From: an uncultured Eubacterium sp.
Lineage (GTDB): Bacteria > Bacillota > Clostridia > Lachnospirales > Lachnospiraceae
Assembly: GCA_910577295.1 (NCBI GenBank)
Contig: CAJTLS010000034.1
Span: 1 to 26,143, forward strand
Length of the DNA stretch: 26,143 bases
Direction: 5' to 3'
Shown: one piece after another, positions 1-6,716 of the stretch
Layout: each line of letters starts with the position of its first letter
Position numbering within the stretch: position 1 is the first letter of the stretch
The notes under the pieces: generated by a model
Databases searched by the model: none
What the model was told of the DNA's origin: nothing
The model's input: only the letters and a program-made list of their open reading frames with translations
Translations under genes and position numbers: made by a program

Positions 1-107
1 ATATCTGAATATAGTGCTATTTGTTCCTTTTTAGATTGTATAACTGATTCATCCCTATAAATTCCGGCAAGTGGCTTTTCCTTTTGTTCGCTATTATTTT
101 TAGGCAT
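1..107 (-). CDS. Partial open frame running off the left edge, unknown product
   Basis: An ATG at 105-107 on the minus strand opens a frame of 35 codons that has no stop before the window ends. The visible protein begins MPKNNSEQKEKPLAG and is rich in Lys, Glu and Ser. It lies 4-7 nt behind the tuf terminator hairpin, so it should not share tuf transcription to any great extent. No good Shine-Dalgarno sequence precedes the ATG; the only purine-rich stretch is buried in the terminator stem. An open frame this short is quite possible by chance. I do not recognise the sequence and assign no function. Confidence 0.35.
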   Translation of the reverse strand, partial: MPKNNSEQKEKPLAGIYRDESVIQSKKEQIALYSD

Positions 108-112
108 TAAGA

Positions 113-148
113 AACCGCAACCCCTTGATTTTTCAAAGGATTGCGGTG
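113..148 (-). terminator. Intrinsic terminator of tuf / str operon
   Basis: Arms 113-128 and 133-148 form a stem of about 15 bp closed by a 4-nt loop (129-132), 33 nt after the tuf stop. Two positions pair as U.G in minus-strand RNA but would be A.C mismatches in plus-strand RNA, so the hairpin is built for the minus strand. The U-tract that follows is short and interrupted (UUUCUU). Confidence 0.75.
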
Positions 149-180
149 CTTATTTTTATTATTTGGCTCTAATTACAAGA

Positions 181-1368
181 TTACTCAATGATTGTAGCAA
201 CCCTACCAGAACCTACTGTACGTCCACCCTCACGGATAGCGAATGTAAGACCCTGATCCATAGCAATCGGATGAATCAAATCGATAGACATCTCTACGTT
301 ATCACCAGGCATGCACATTTCTGTTCCCTCTGGCAACTGGATAACACCTGTTACGTCAGTTGTACGGAAATAGAACTGTGGACGGTAATTACTGAAGAAT
401 GGCTTATGACGTCCGCCCTCTTCCTTCTTCAATACGTATACCTGTGCAGTAAACTTTGTATGGCAAGTCAATGAACCCGGCTTAGCAAGTACCTGACCTC
501 TTTCGATATCTGTCTTCTGAATACCACGAAGAAGTACACCTGCATTATCACCAGCCTGAGCCTCATCCAACTCTTTGTGGAACATCTCGATACCAGTTAC
601 GACAGACTTCTGTGTCTCCTCTTTGATACCAACAATTTCAATTTCGTCATTCAAGTGAAGTGTACCAGCCTCTACACGTCCGGTAGCAACCGTACCACGT
701 CCTGTAATAGAGAATACATCCTCTACAGGCATTACGAATGGCTTATCTGTATCACGCTCAGGATCCGGAATATACTCATCAACCGTAGCCATAAGCTCCA
801 TAATCTTGTCGCCCCACTCGCTGTTTGGATCTTCCAAAGCTTTCAAAGCAGAACCCTTGATGATCGGACAATCTGTGAACTCATACTCCTCAAGCTGCTC
901 AGTAATCTCCATCTCTACCAACTCAAGCAACTCTTCGTCATCTACCATATCGCACTTATTCATGAATACTACGATATATGGTACACCTACCTGACGGGAA
1001 AGAAGGATATGCTCTTTTGTCTGAGCCATAACACCGTCTGTTGCAGCTACAACAAGGATAGCGCCATCCATCTGAGCTGCTCCGGTAATCATGTTCTTAA
1101 CATAGTCGGCATGTCCCGGACAGTCAACGTGTGCATAATGTCTATTCTCTGTTTCATACTCAACGTGAGCAGTAGAAATTGTGATACCACGCTCTCTTTC
1201 TTCTGGAGCCTTATCGATATTCTCAAAATCAGTAGCTTCATTACCGGATACTCTTTCAGCCAATACCTTTGTGATAGCGGCTGTCAATGTTGTTTTACCA
1301 TGATCTACGTGACCAATAGTACCAATGTTACAATGTGGTTTACTTCTTACATACTTTTCCTTAGCCAT
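181..1368 (-). CDS. tuf: Elongation factor Tu
   Basis: EF-Tu is the cytoplasmic GTPase that delivers aminoacyl-tRNA to the ribosomal A site. The 395-aa protein has the G1 loop GHVDHGKT (residues 19-26), RGITI (G2, about 60-64), DCPGH (82-86) and NKCD (137-140), followed by the two beta-barrel domains; the length is that of the family (about 395). The start is the ATG at 1366-1368 (MAKEKYVRSKPH), 10 nt after GGAGG; the in-frame ATG seven codons upstream overlaps the Shine-Dalgarno region and is unlikely. It is last in the rpsL-rpsG-fusA-tuf operon but has its own promoter in the 109-bp gap after fusA, which would allow extra expression of this very abundant protein. Identification is certain. 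Confidence 0.98.
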   Translation of the reverse strand: MAKEKYVRSKPHCNIGTIGHVDHGKTTLTAAITKVLAERVSGNEATDFENIDKAPEERERGITISTAHVEYETENRHYAHVDCPGHADYVKNMITGAAQMDGAILVVAATDGVMAQTKEHILLSRQVGVPYIVVFMNKCDMVDDEELLELVEMEITEQLEEYEFTDCPIIKGSALKALEDPNSEWGDKIMELMATVDEYIPDPERDTDKPFVMPVEDVFSITGRGTVATGRVEAGTLHLNDEIEIVGIKEETQKSVVTGIEMFHKELDEAQAGDNAGVLLRGIQKTDIERGQVLAKPGSLTCHTKFTAQVYVLKKEEGGRHKPFFSNYRPQFYFRTTDVTGVIQLPEGTEMCMPGDNVEMSIDLIHPIAMDQGLTFAIREGGRTVGSGRVATIIE

Positions 1369-1434
1369 TTCTAAACGTCCTCCTAACATTTTTTAATTTA
1401 AATTTAGAAATATCTGCTATTAACATATAGCCTC

Positions 1435-1463
1435 ATTATAGGGGATTGATGATAAAAAAGCAA
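1435..1463 (-). promoter_or_regulatory. Internal sigma-A-type promoter of tuf
   Basis: On the minus strand TTGCTT (1458-1463) and a perfect TATAAT (1435-1440) are separated by exactly 17 bp, about 67 nt upstream of the tuf start and just after the fusA stop. The predicted transcript begins near 1428, leaving a leader of about 60 nt. Confidence 0.75.
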
Positions 1464-1477
1464 CCCCCAAAAACAGT

Positions 1478-3598
1478 TTAGTTTCCGTTTTTCTGCGCAA
1501 GAACTTTCTCCTGTACATTCTTCGGACACTTATCATATCTCTCAAAGAACATGGAATAATTACCGCGCCCCTGAGTCGATGAACGAAGTTCTGTAGAATA
1601 GCCGAACATCTCAGCCAACGGAACGAATGCCCGAACAATCTTACCTCCGCCGATATCATCCATACCATCAATCTGACCACGTTTTGCATTCAAGCTTCCG
1701 ATTACATCGCCCATGTATTCCTCAGGCATGGTTACTTCCACTTTCATAATAGGCTCAAGCAATACGGCATCGCCTTTCTTCATCGCATCTTTAAATGCCA
1801 TGGAACCAGCAATGTGGAAAGCCATTTCACTGGAATCGACTTCGTGATAAGAACCGTCATAACAGTTGGCGTGGATACCAAGAACCGGAAATCCTGCCAA
1901 AATACCTGCCTGAGCAGCTTCCTGAATACCTTCATCAACAGCCGGGATATATTCCTTAGGAATAGCACCGCCGACAACCGTGGATTCAAATTCATAAGTG
2001 GACTCGCCATTCGGGTCTGTTGGTGTAAAACGAACACGACAATGTCCGTACTGTCCACGACCACCGGACTGCTTTGCATATTTGCTGTCAACTTCCACTT
2101 CTTTCGTAAATGTCTCTTTGTAAGCAACCTGAGGAGCGCCGACATTTGCCTCTACATTAAACTCACGGAGCAAACGGTCAACGATAACTTCCAAGTGAAG
2201 CTCGCCCATTCCGGCAATAATCGTCTGGCCAGTCTCCTGATCCGTATGAGCACGGAATGTAGGATCCTCTTCTGCCAATTTAGAAAGCGCTTCACCCATT
2301 TTACCCTGATCATTCTTTGTTTTCGGCTCAATTGCAAGCTCGATAACCGGTTCAGGGAATTCCATGGATTCAAGGATTACCGGACTTTTCTCATCGCAGA
2401 TAGTATCACCTGTGGTTGTCAATTTAAAACCAACAGCCGCTGCAATATCACCGGAATAAACCTTATCTAACTCGCTACGCTTATTGGCGTGCATCTGCAG
2501 AATACGTCCGACACGCTCTTTCTTACCTTTTGTTGCATTCAGTACATAAGAACCGGAGTTCAATGTACCGGAATACACGCGGAAGAATGCAAGTTTACCA
2601 ACAAATGGGTCAGACATAATTTTAAATGCCAAAGCAGAGAACGGTTCGTCATCAGAAGAACGACGGGTAAGTTCATTGCCCTCTTCATCGACACCGGTAA
2701 TATCCGGAATATCCGTTGGTGCAGGCATATACTCGATTACACCATCCAACATTTTCTGAACGCCTTTGTTCTTATAAGCAGAACCGCAATATACCGGAAC
2801 TGCCTGACAAGCAATCGTACCTTTGCGGAGAGCTTTCTTGAGCTCATCTACAGATGGCTCTTCCCCTTCCAGATACTGCATCATCAAATCGTCGTCCAAA
2901 TCGCAGATTTTCTCTACGAGATTATCATGCCATTCTTGAGCAAGGTCTTTCAAATCATCCGGAATGGATGTAATCTCAATATCCTCGCCCTTGTCATCTT
3001 TATAATAGTATGCTTCCATTTCAAACAAATCAATCAGTCCGATGAAATCATCTTCTTTTCCGATTGGTATCTGAACCGGAATCGCATTTTTACCTAAACG
3101 GTCAATGATGGTCTGAACAGACATAAAGAAATCTGCTCCCATCTTATCCATCTTATTGATGAACGCCATACGCGGTACATTGTATGTGTCAGCCTGACGC
3201 CATACGTTCTCAGACTGAGGCTCAACGCCTGCTTTGGCATCAAACACACCAACTGCACCATCCAGTACACGCAGGGAACGCTCTACTTCTACCGTAAAGT
3301 CCACGTGTCCCGGAGTATCAATAATATTAATACGATGCTCCAACGCACCTTGCTTCTGCTTATGATGATCTTCCAATGTCCAATGACAGGTCGTAGCAGC
3401 GGATGTGATTGTAATACCACGCTCCTGCTCCTGCTCCATCCAGTCCATGGTAGAAGCACCATCATGCGTTTCACCTATTTTATAGTTAACACCGGTATAA
3501 TACAGAATACGCTCTGTCAAAGTAGTTTTACCGGCATCAATATGAGCCATAATACCAATATTTCTGGTACGCTCTAATGGGTATTCTCTTCCAGCCAA
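1478..3598 (-). CDS. fusA: Elongation factor G
   Basis: EF-G is the GTPase that drives translocation of tRNA and mRNA on the ribosome and, with RRF, recycling. The 706-aa protein carries the P-loop AHIDAGKTT near residue 18, the switch region ERGITI, DTPGH and NKMD, followed by domains II-V; length is normal. The start codon is TTG at 3596-3598 (protein MAGREYPLERTRN), chosen because AAGGAGG at 3607-3613 lies 8 nt upstream and the N-terminus matches the family. It is third in the str operon, 72 nt after rpsG and 109 nt before tuf. A small Lys/Gln/His-rich insertion sits between the switch region and DTPGH; I read it as a lineage feature. Confidence 0.98.
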   Translation of the reverse strand: MAGREYPLERTRNIGIMAHIDAGKTTLTERILYYTGVNYKIGETHDGASTMDWMEQEQERGITITSAATTCHWTLEDHHKQKQGALEHRINIIDTPGHVDFTVEVERSLRVLDGAVGVFDAKAGVEPQSENVWRQADTYNVPRMAFINKMDKMGADFFMSVQTIIDRLGKNAIPVQIPIGKEDDFIGLIDLFEMEAYYYKDDKGEDIEITSIPDDLKDLAQEWHDNLVEKICDLDDDLMMQYLEGEEPSVDELKKALRKGTIACQAVPVYCGSAYKNKGVQKMLDGVIEYMPAPTDIPDITGVDEEGNELTRRSSDDEPFSALAFKIMSDPFVGKLAFFRVYSGTLNSGSYVLNATKGKKERVGRILQMHANKRSELDKVYSGDIAAAVGFKLTTTGDTICDEKSPVILESMEFPEPVIELAIEPKTKNDQGKMGEALSKLAEEDPTFRAHTDQETGQTIIAGMGELHLEVIVDRLLREFNVEANVGAPQVAYKETFTKEVEVDSKYAKQSGGRGQYGHCRVRFTPTDPNGESTYEFESTVVGGAIPKEYIPAVDEGIQEAAQAGILAGFPVLGIHANCYDGSYHEVDSSEMAFHIAGSMAFKDAMKKGDAVLLEPIMKVEVTMPEEYMGDVIGSLNAKRGQIDGMDDIGGGKIVRAFVPLAEMFGYSTELRSSTQGRGNYSMFFERYDKCPKNVQEKVLAQKNGN

Positions 3599-3670
3599 CG
3601 CTAGTTCCTCCTTTATTCATAATCCATACACAAAACAAAAAACAGCGGTTTGCGGTCTGCTATTTCACTT

Positions 3671-4141
3671 TTACCATCTGTAATGAGCAAAGGCTTTATT
3701 CGCCTCAGCCATCTTGTGCATATCTTCTTTCTTCTTTACGGATGAACCGGTATTGTTGGCAGCATCCATAATTTCATTCGCCAATCTCTCTTTCATGGTC
3801 TTCTCACCACGGTTACGAGAATACGCGGTCAACCAGCGAAGAGCCAAAGCCTGTCTGCGGTCAGGGCGAACTTCGATTGGAACCTGATACGTGGAACCGC
3901 CGATACGTCTCGCTTTTACCTCGAGCTCAGGCATAACGTTGTTCATAGCCTCATCAAATACTTCCAAAGCATCTTTGCCAGTCTGCTCTGCAACCTGTTC
4001 AAATGCTCCGTATACAATTCTCTGAGCAACACCCTTTTTTCCATCCAGCATAATATTATTAATCAATTTCGTAACAATCTTATTCTTGTACACTGGATCT
4101 GCCAATACGTCTCTTTTCTGAATATGTCCTTTACGTGGCAC
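3671..4141 (-). CDS. rpsG: 30S ribosomal protein S7
   Basis: S7 is a primary binding protein of the 3' domain of 16S rRNA and forms part of the tRNA exit-site region of the small subunit. With the start at GTG 4139-4141 the product is 156 aa (MPRKGHIQKRDVLADP...), the usual S7 length; AAGGAGGG lies 8 nt upstream. The frame is open for another 19 codons, but that extension has no ribosome binding site and is not family sequence. S7 hallmarks include the segment with ARRIGGSTYQVP and the C-terminal AFAHYRW. It is separated from rpsL by 123 nt that contain a hairpin, which may be an S7 autoregulatory site as in the E. coli str operon. Confidence 0.97.
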   Translation of the reverse strand: MPRKGHIQKRDVLADPVYKNKIVTKLINNIMLDGKKGVAQRIVYGAFEQVAEQTGKDALEVFDEAMNNVMPELEVKARRIGGSTYQVPIEVRPDRRQALALRWLTAYSRNRGEKTMKERLANEIMDAANNTGSSVKKKEDMHKMAEANKAFAHYRW

Positions 4142-4174
4142 GTTACTTCCCTCCTTAATAATAATTAATTCACA

Positions 4175-4199
4175 GGTACTCACGACTTGTGTCCGCACC
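4175..4199 (-). promoter_or_regulatory. Hairpin in the rpsL-rpsG spacer, candidate S7 autoregulatory site
   Basis: In minus-strand RNA GGUGC (4195-4199) can pair with GUACC (4175-4179, one G.U), and an inner GAC/GUC pair closes on a 4-nt loop. It lies about 34 nt before the S7 start. In E. coli, S7 binds the S12-S7 intercistronic mRNA; the position is the same here, but no sequence match to that site was established. Confidence 0.3.
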
Positions 4200-4264
4200 A
4201 GCTTAAAGTTTGCTTACTTCTATAATTAAGATGCAAAAATTAATCCGGTACTTTTTTAATTAGC

Positions 4265-4684
4265 TTACTTTGCAGCTTTCGGTTTCTTTGCTCCGTACTT
4301 GGAACGAGCCTGTTTACGATTAGCAACACCAGCCGTATCCAAAGTACCGCGGATAATATGATATCTCGTACCCGGCAAATCCTTAACACGGCCGCCACGA
4401 ATCATAACCACGCTATGCTCCTGAAGGTTATGTCCTTCACCCGGAATATAACTTGTCACCTCAATACCGTTGGAAAGACGAACTCTGGCAATCTTACGAA
4501 GAGCTGAGTTAGGCTTCTTAGGTGTAGCAGTACGAACAACAGTACAAACGCCACGCTTCTGTGGAGAGCTTGTATTAACAGACTTTTTCTTCAAAGAATT
4601 GTAGGATGACTGCAGCGCTGGAGAATTAGATTTCTTCGCAACCGATTTTCTTCCCTGCTTTACTAATTGGTTAAAAGTTGGCAT
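4265..4684 (-). CDS. rpsL: 30S ribosomal protein S12
   Basis: S12 sits at the decoding centre and controls accuracy of codon reading. The 139-aa protein has the invariant TPKKPNSALRK segment with lysines at 56 and 57, and GGRVKDLPG near residue 101. These are the sites where streptomycin resistance usually arises, and both read as the susceptible wild type. The ATG at 4682-4684 is preceded by AGGAGGTG at 8-10 nt. It is the first gene of the str operon. Upstream is a consensus promoter, not the rpoBC genes commonly found before rpsL in Firmicutes. Identification is certain. Confidence 0.98.
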   Translation of the reverse strand: MPTFNQLVKQGRKSVAKKSNSPALQSSYNSLKKKSVNTSSPQKRGVCTVVRTATPKKPNSALRKIARVRLSNGIEVTSYIPGEGHNLQEHSVVMIRGGRVKDLPGTRYHIIRGTLDTAGVANRKQARSKYGAKKPKAAK

Positions 4685-4761
4685 TAATTTTCACCTCCTG
4701 TAGATAATTTTGACAGACGAAACGCATGGAGACATCTGCCCGTGCATAAAAACAACGCACA

Positions 4762-4808
4762 AAAGTCCACACGATACGCATGCTAAACTATTATATCGTG
4801 CGGACTTT
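4762..4808 (-). terminator. Inverted repeat enclosing the str promoter -10; possible terminator for upstream transcripts
   Basis: Arms 4794-4808 and 4762-4776 are 15 nt each, 17 nt apart. In minus-strand RNA all 15 positions pair (one G.U); in plus-strand RNA that pair would be A.C. The 3' arm ends in ACUUUU and a U-rich stretch follows some ten nt later. Transcripts started at the str promoter begin in the loop and lack the 5' arm, so only RNA reading in from cvpA could fold it. It could alternatively be a protein operator. Confidence 0.5.
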
Positions 4809-4818
4809 CCTTTGTCAA
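4790..4818 (-). promoter_or_regulatory. Consensus sigma-A promoter of the str operon
   Basis: A perfect -35 TTGACA (4813-4818) and a perfect -10 TATAAT (4790-4795) are 17 bp apart on the minus strand. Transcription should start near 4783, giving a leader of about 100 nt before rpsL. The -10 and predicted start lie within the inverted repeat 4762-4808. Confidence 0.9.
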
Positions 4819-4855
4819 GAAAAAATATTTTCATATTAGTATGTATGTAAGGGTG

Positions 4856-5335
4856 TCAATGATGTATCAGCGGTATTGGCAAATCGTGTAAAAGATCAAA
4901 AAGCGGTCTCAACAAACTACTCTGTTGTACACAGGGATAAATATCTCTGCACCACTCAGCATTCTGGCTAAGGGAAATGACAATCAGCGCCGCCAGCACG
5001 ACAATCAGGCCGAGCACGCCGCCAAGTATCGCTCCCGCAAGCCGGTTTATGCCGTGGATAACCGGCACTTTATCAATCAGATGCAACACACTTGCCACCA
5101 TCCCCAATGCCACCGCTGCAACAATCATGGCCACTAAAACTGCAAGTCCCGCTCCCCAAGATAAATTCTCAGGTACTATCGCTTTCATAACCGGATACAA
5201 AACTACAACCAAAACAATCATCAATACTATTTTCACCATTGAGTAGAGAGTGAGGAGAAGCCCTCTCGCCGCTCCTATCGCAATCCCCAAAATAATTATC
5301 GCCAGTGCAATCAAATCTACCACATACGGCTGCAT
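4856..5335 (-). CDS. CvpA-family membrane protein
   Basis: This 159-aa protein is very hydrophobic, with four predicted membrane segments (about residues 5-23, 30-50, 60-84 and 100-122) and a short C-terminal tail. Composition, length and the glycine-rich first helix followed by RG fit the CvpA/colicin V production family, whose biochemical role is not well settled (envelope and stress phenotypes are known in other bacteria). Three ATGs stand in a row at 5333-5341; I chose the third, which lies 6 nt after AAGGAGG (5342-5348). It follows the DUF5711 gene by 68 nt, presumably in one transcript. No separate terminator precedes the str promoter, except the inverted repeat that encloses it. Confidence 0.75.
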   Translation of the reverse strand: MQPYVVDLIALAIIILGIAIGAARGLLLTLYSMVKIVLMIVLVVVLYPVMKAIVPENLSWGAGLAVLVAMIVAAVALGMVASVLHLIDKVPVIHGINRLAGAILGGVLGLIVVLAALIVISLSQNAEWCRDIYPCVQQSSLLRPLFDLLHDLPIPLIHH

Positions 5336-5403
5336 CATCATCCTCCTTTTGTATCTTCCGAGCTCTTCTTCTATCCATTTCGCACAGCATATGAATAAGT
5401 ATA

Positions 5404-6549
5404 TTAACTGTCAAGAGAAATTTTATGTATCGCAGAATTATCAATTAACGTATACTCTTTACTATCTGACGTTGGAAATACCGCATCAATCTCCTGTTGG
5501 AAACGATATTTGAACTTCTCATGACCGTTCGCACGCATTATGTTGCAGGCGCGATTGCCGACAAATATAATTTCATTTCCATAAATCTGCATGTCATCAT
5601 ATTCATAGGAAATATTTTGTTGCAGCTTTTCTTTTCCCCTACTATCATATAGAAACAATTTCTGTGAATCGAGTTTCCCCTCTTTCGCAGTTACAACCGC
5701 AATTGTGTCCCCATCAAACGCCATACTTTTAATTTCATCTACAAAATTTATCTCTGCCGCCACATCCGGCTGCCGCATCTCCCTGAAAACCGTGTATCCC
5801 TTTTCACGGAACACGACGACCCGGTCATCATCGGCAAACTCGATTTTAGCAACCATTTCTTCCCCGAACGACTTGCCGCCGACAAGCGTATTCTTGTCCT
5901 GCCCTACTTCCGTAAAATTATAAAAACTTACTTTATTATCAATGCTATTTCCCGTAACAACCAAATGTGATGTCACAACACTCTTTCCATCAGGAGAAAC
6001 ATCAAAATCAATCGGATATCCCTCTTCTGCAACATTGGTTGGAATTTCCACAAGCAATTTCCCGGCCGGAACATACGGATTGTAGAGGTTCAAAACATTG
6101 GAGTCTTTATCTTTCAACAAAACAGCAACAATGCCCTGTTCCGACACTTTTGCCCGCACAATCGGAAGATTTGTTTCTATACTAATTCCCTCATCTTTTC
6201 CATTGAAAACATAAAAATTCTTTCCGTCCACGTCGGCGACAACAACATAATCTCCACTTATATCAACCTGCGGGCGTTTCATCTCGTAGCCACCATTCCA
6301 GAGACTCTTGCCGCTATTATCAATTTCGCTGATTCCACTGCGGCTGAATTTAAGAATATTTCCATTATGAAATTGATACGATACATTATTGCTATCGCTG
6401 CGCTCCACTTTGCTCTCTACACGATAGTGTTCAAAACAGCGATTGCCATATATATAAGAAAACACTCCCAGTCCCGTCACAAGAAGCGCTAATCCCGCAA
6501 GAAAAATACCTGCGATTTTCTTCTGCTTTTTGTTTCTTGAAAAATTCAT
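5404..6549 (-). CDS. DUF5711-like membrane-anchored beta-propeller protein
   Basis: The 381-aa protein has a basic cytoplasmic N-terminus (NFSRNKKQKK), one membrane helix (about residues 12-34), and a long extracytoplasmic part of repeated beta-strand blocks with recurring patterns such as G-x-x-V-V-V-A-D and DGKNFYVFNGKD, as in WD40/PQQ-type propellers. I recognise it as resembling the DUF5711 family of Clostridia; its function is unknown. The start at ATG 6547-6549 is preceded by AAGGGG at 5 nt; an in-frame GTG 11 codons upstream is a weaker option. A promoter lies at 6594-6622. It is followed by the CvpA-like gene, so the two may act in the same envelope process (inference). Confidence 0.65.
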   Translation of the reverse strand: MNFSRNKKQKKIAGIFLAGLALLVTGLGVFSYIYGNRCFEHYRVESKVERSDSNNVSYQFHNGNILKFSRSGISEIDNSGKSLWNGGYEMKRPQVDISGDYVVVADVDGKNFYVFNGKDEGISIETNLPIVRAKVSEQGIVAVLLKDKDSNVLNLYNPYVPAGKLLVEIPTNVAEEGYPIDFDVSPDGKSVVTSHLVVTGNSIDNKVSFYNFTEVGQDKNTLVGGKSFGEEMVAKIEFADDDRVVVFREKGYTVFREMRQPDVAAEINFVDEIKSMAFDGDTIAVVTAKEGKLDSQKLFLYDSRGKEKLQQNISYEYDDMQIYGNEIIFVGNRACNIMRANGHEKFKYRFQQEIDAVFPTSDSKEYTLIDNSAIHKISLDS

Positions 6550-6593
6550 GCCAACCCCTTCTTTTGCATACAACCCTCTCACTTCTTTTGCCT

Positions 6594-6622
6594 ATTTTAT
6601 CACAAGAAACTATGTTTCGCAA
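6594..6622 (-). promoter_or_regulatory. Sigma-A-type promoter of the DUF5711-cvpA pair
   Basis: TTGCGA (6617-6622) and TAAAAT (6594-6599) are 17 bp apart on the minus strand, about 45 nt before the DUF5711 start. Confidence 0.6.
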
Positions 6623-6664
6623 TATTGCCCGCATTTTTTTCAGAATAACCGCTTAATAACCTAT

Positions 6665-6698
6665 TTCAAGGCGACGGTATGATACTCGTTGCCTTGAA
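6665..6698. terminator. Long hairpin after the MPN-like membrane protein gene
   Basis: Arms 6665-6676 and 6687-6698 are complementary at 11 of 12 positions, and the interior can pair further (GTA/TAC). It lies 18 nt after the stop of the minus-strand gene ending at 6717, where a terminator is expected. The mismatch is A.C in minus-strand RNA but G.U in plus-strand RNA, and no U-run follows on the minus side, so the assignment as that gene's terminator is uncertain. Confidence 0.45.
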
Positions 6699-6716
6699 CT
6701 TTCCTTTAAAATTTAT

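Noticed and set aside
577..1374. Long plus-strand open frame (265 codons) opposite tuf
   Set aside because: It is the antisense shadow of a highly codon-biased tuf gene, has no ribosome binding site and no protein-like family features.
1369..1389. ATG seven codons upstream of the tuf start
   Set aside because: It overlaps the AGGAGG that serves the MAKEKYV start, which matches all EF-Tu proteins.
1814..3097. Plus-strand open frames opposite fusA
   Set aside because: Shadows of fusA in other frames, with Cys/Ile/Arg-rich nonsense composition.
4142..4198. Upstream extension of rpsG by 19 codons
   Set aside because: The GTG at 4141 has an ideal Shine-Dalgarno sequence and gives the normal 156-aa S7; the extension has neither family similarity nor a ribosome binding site.
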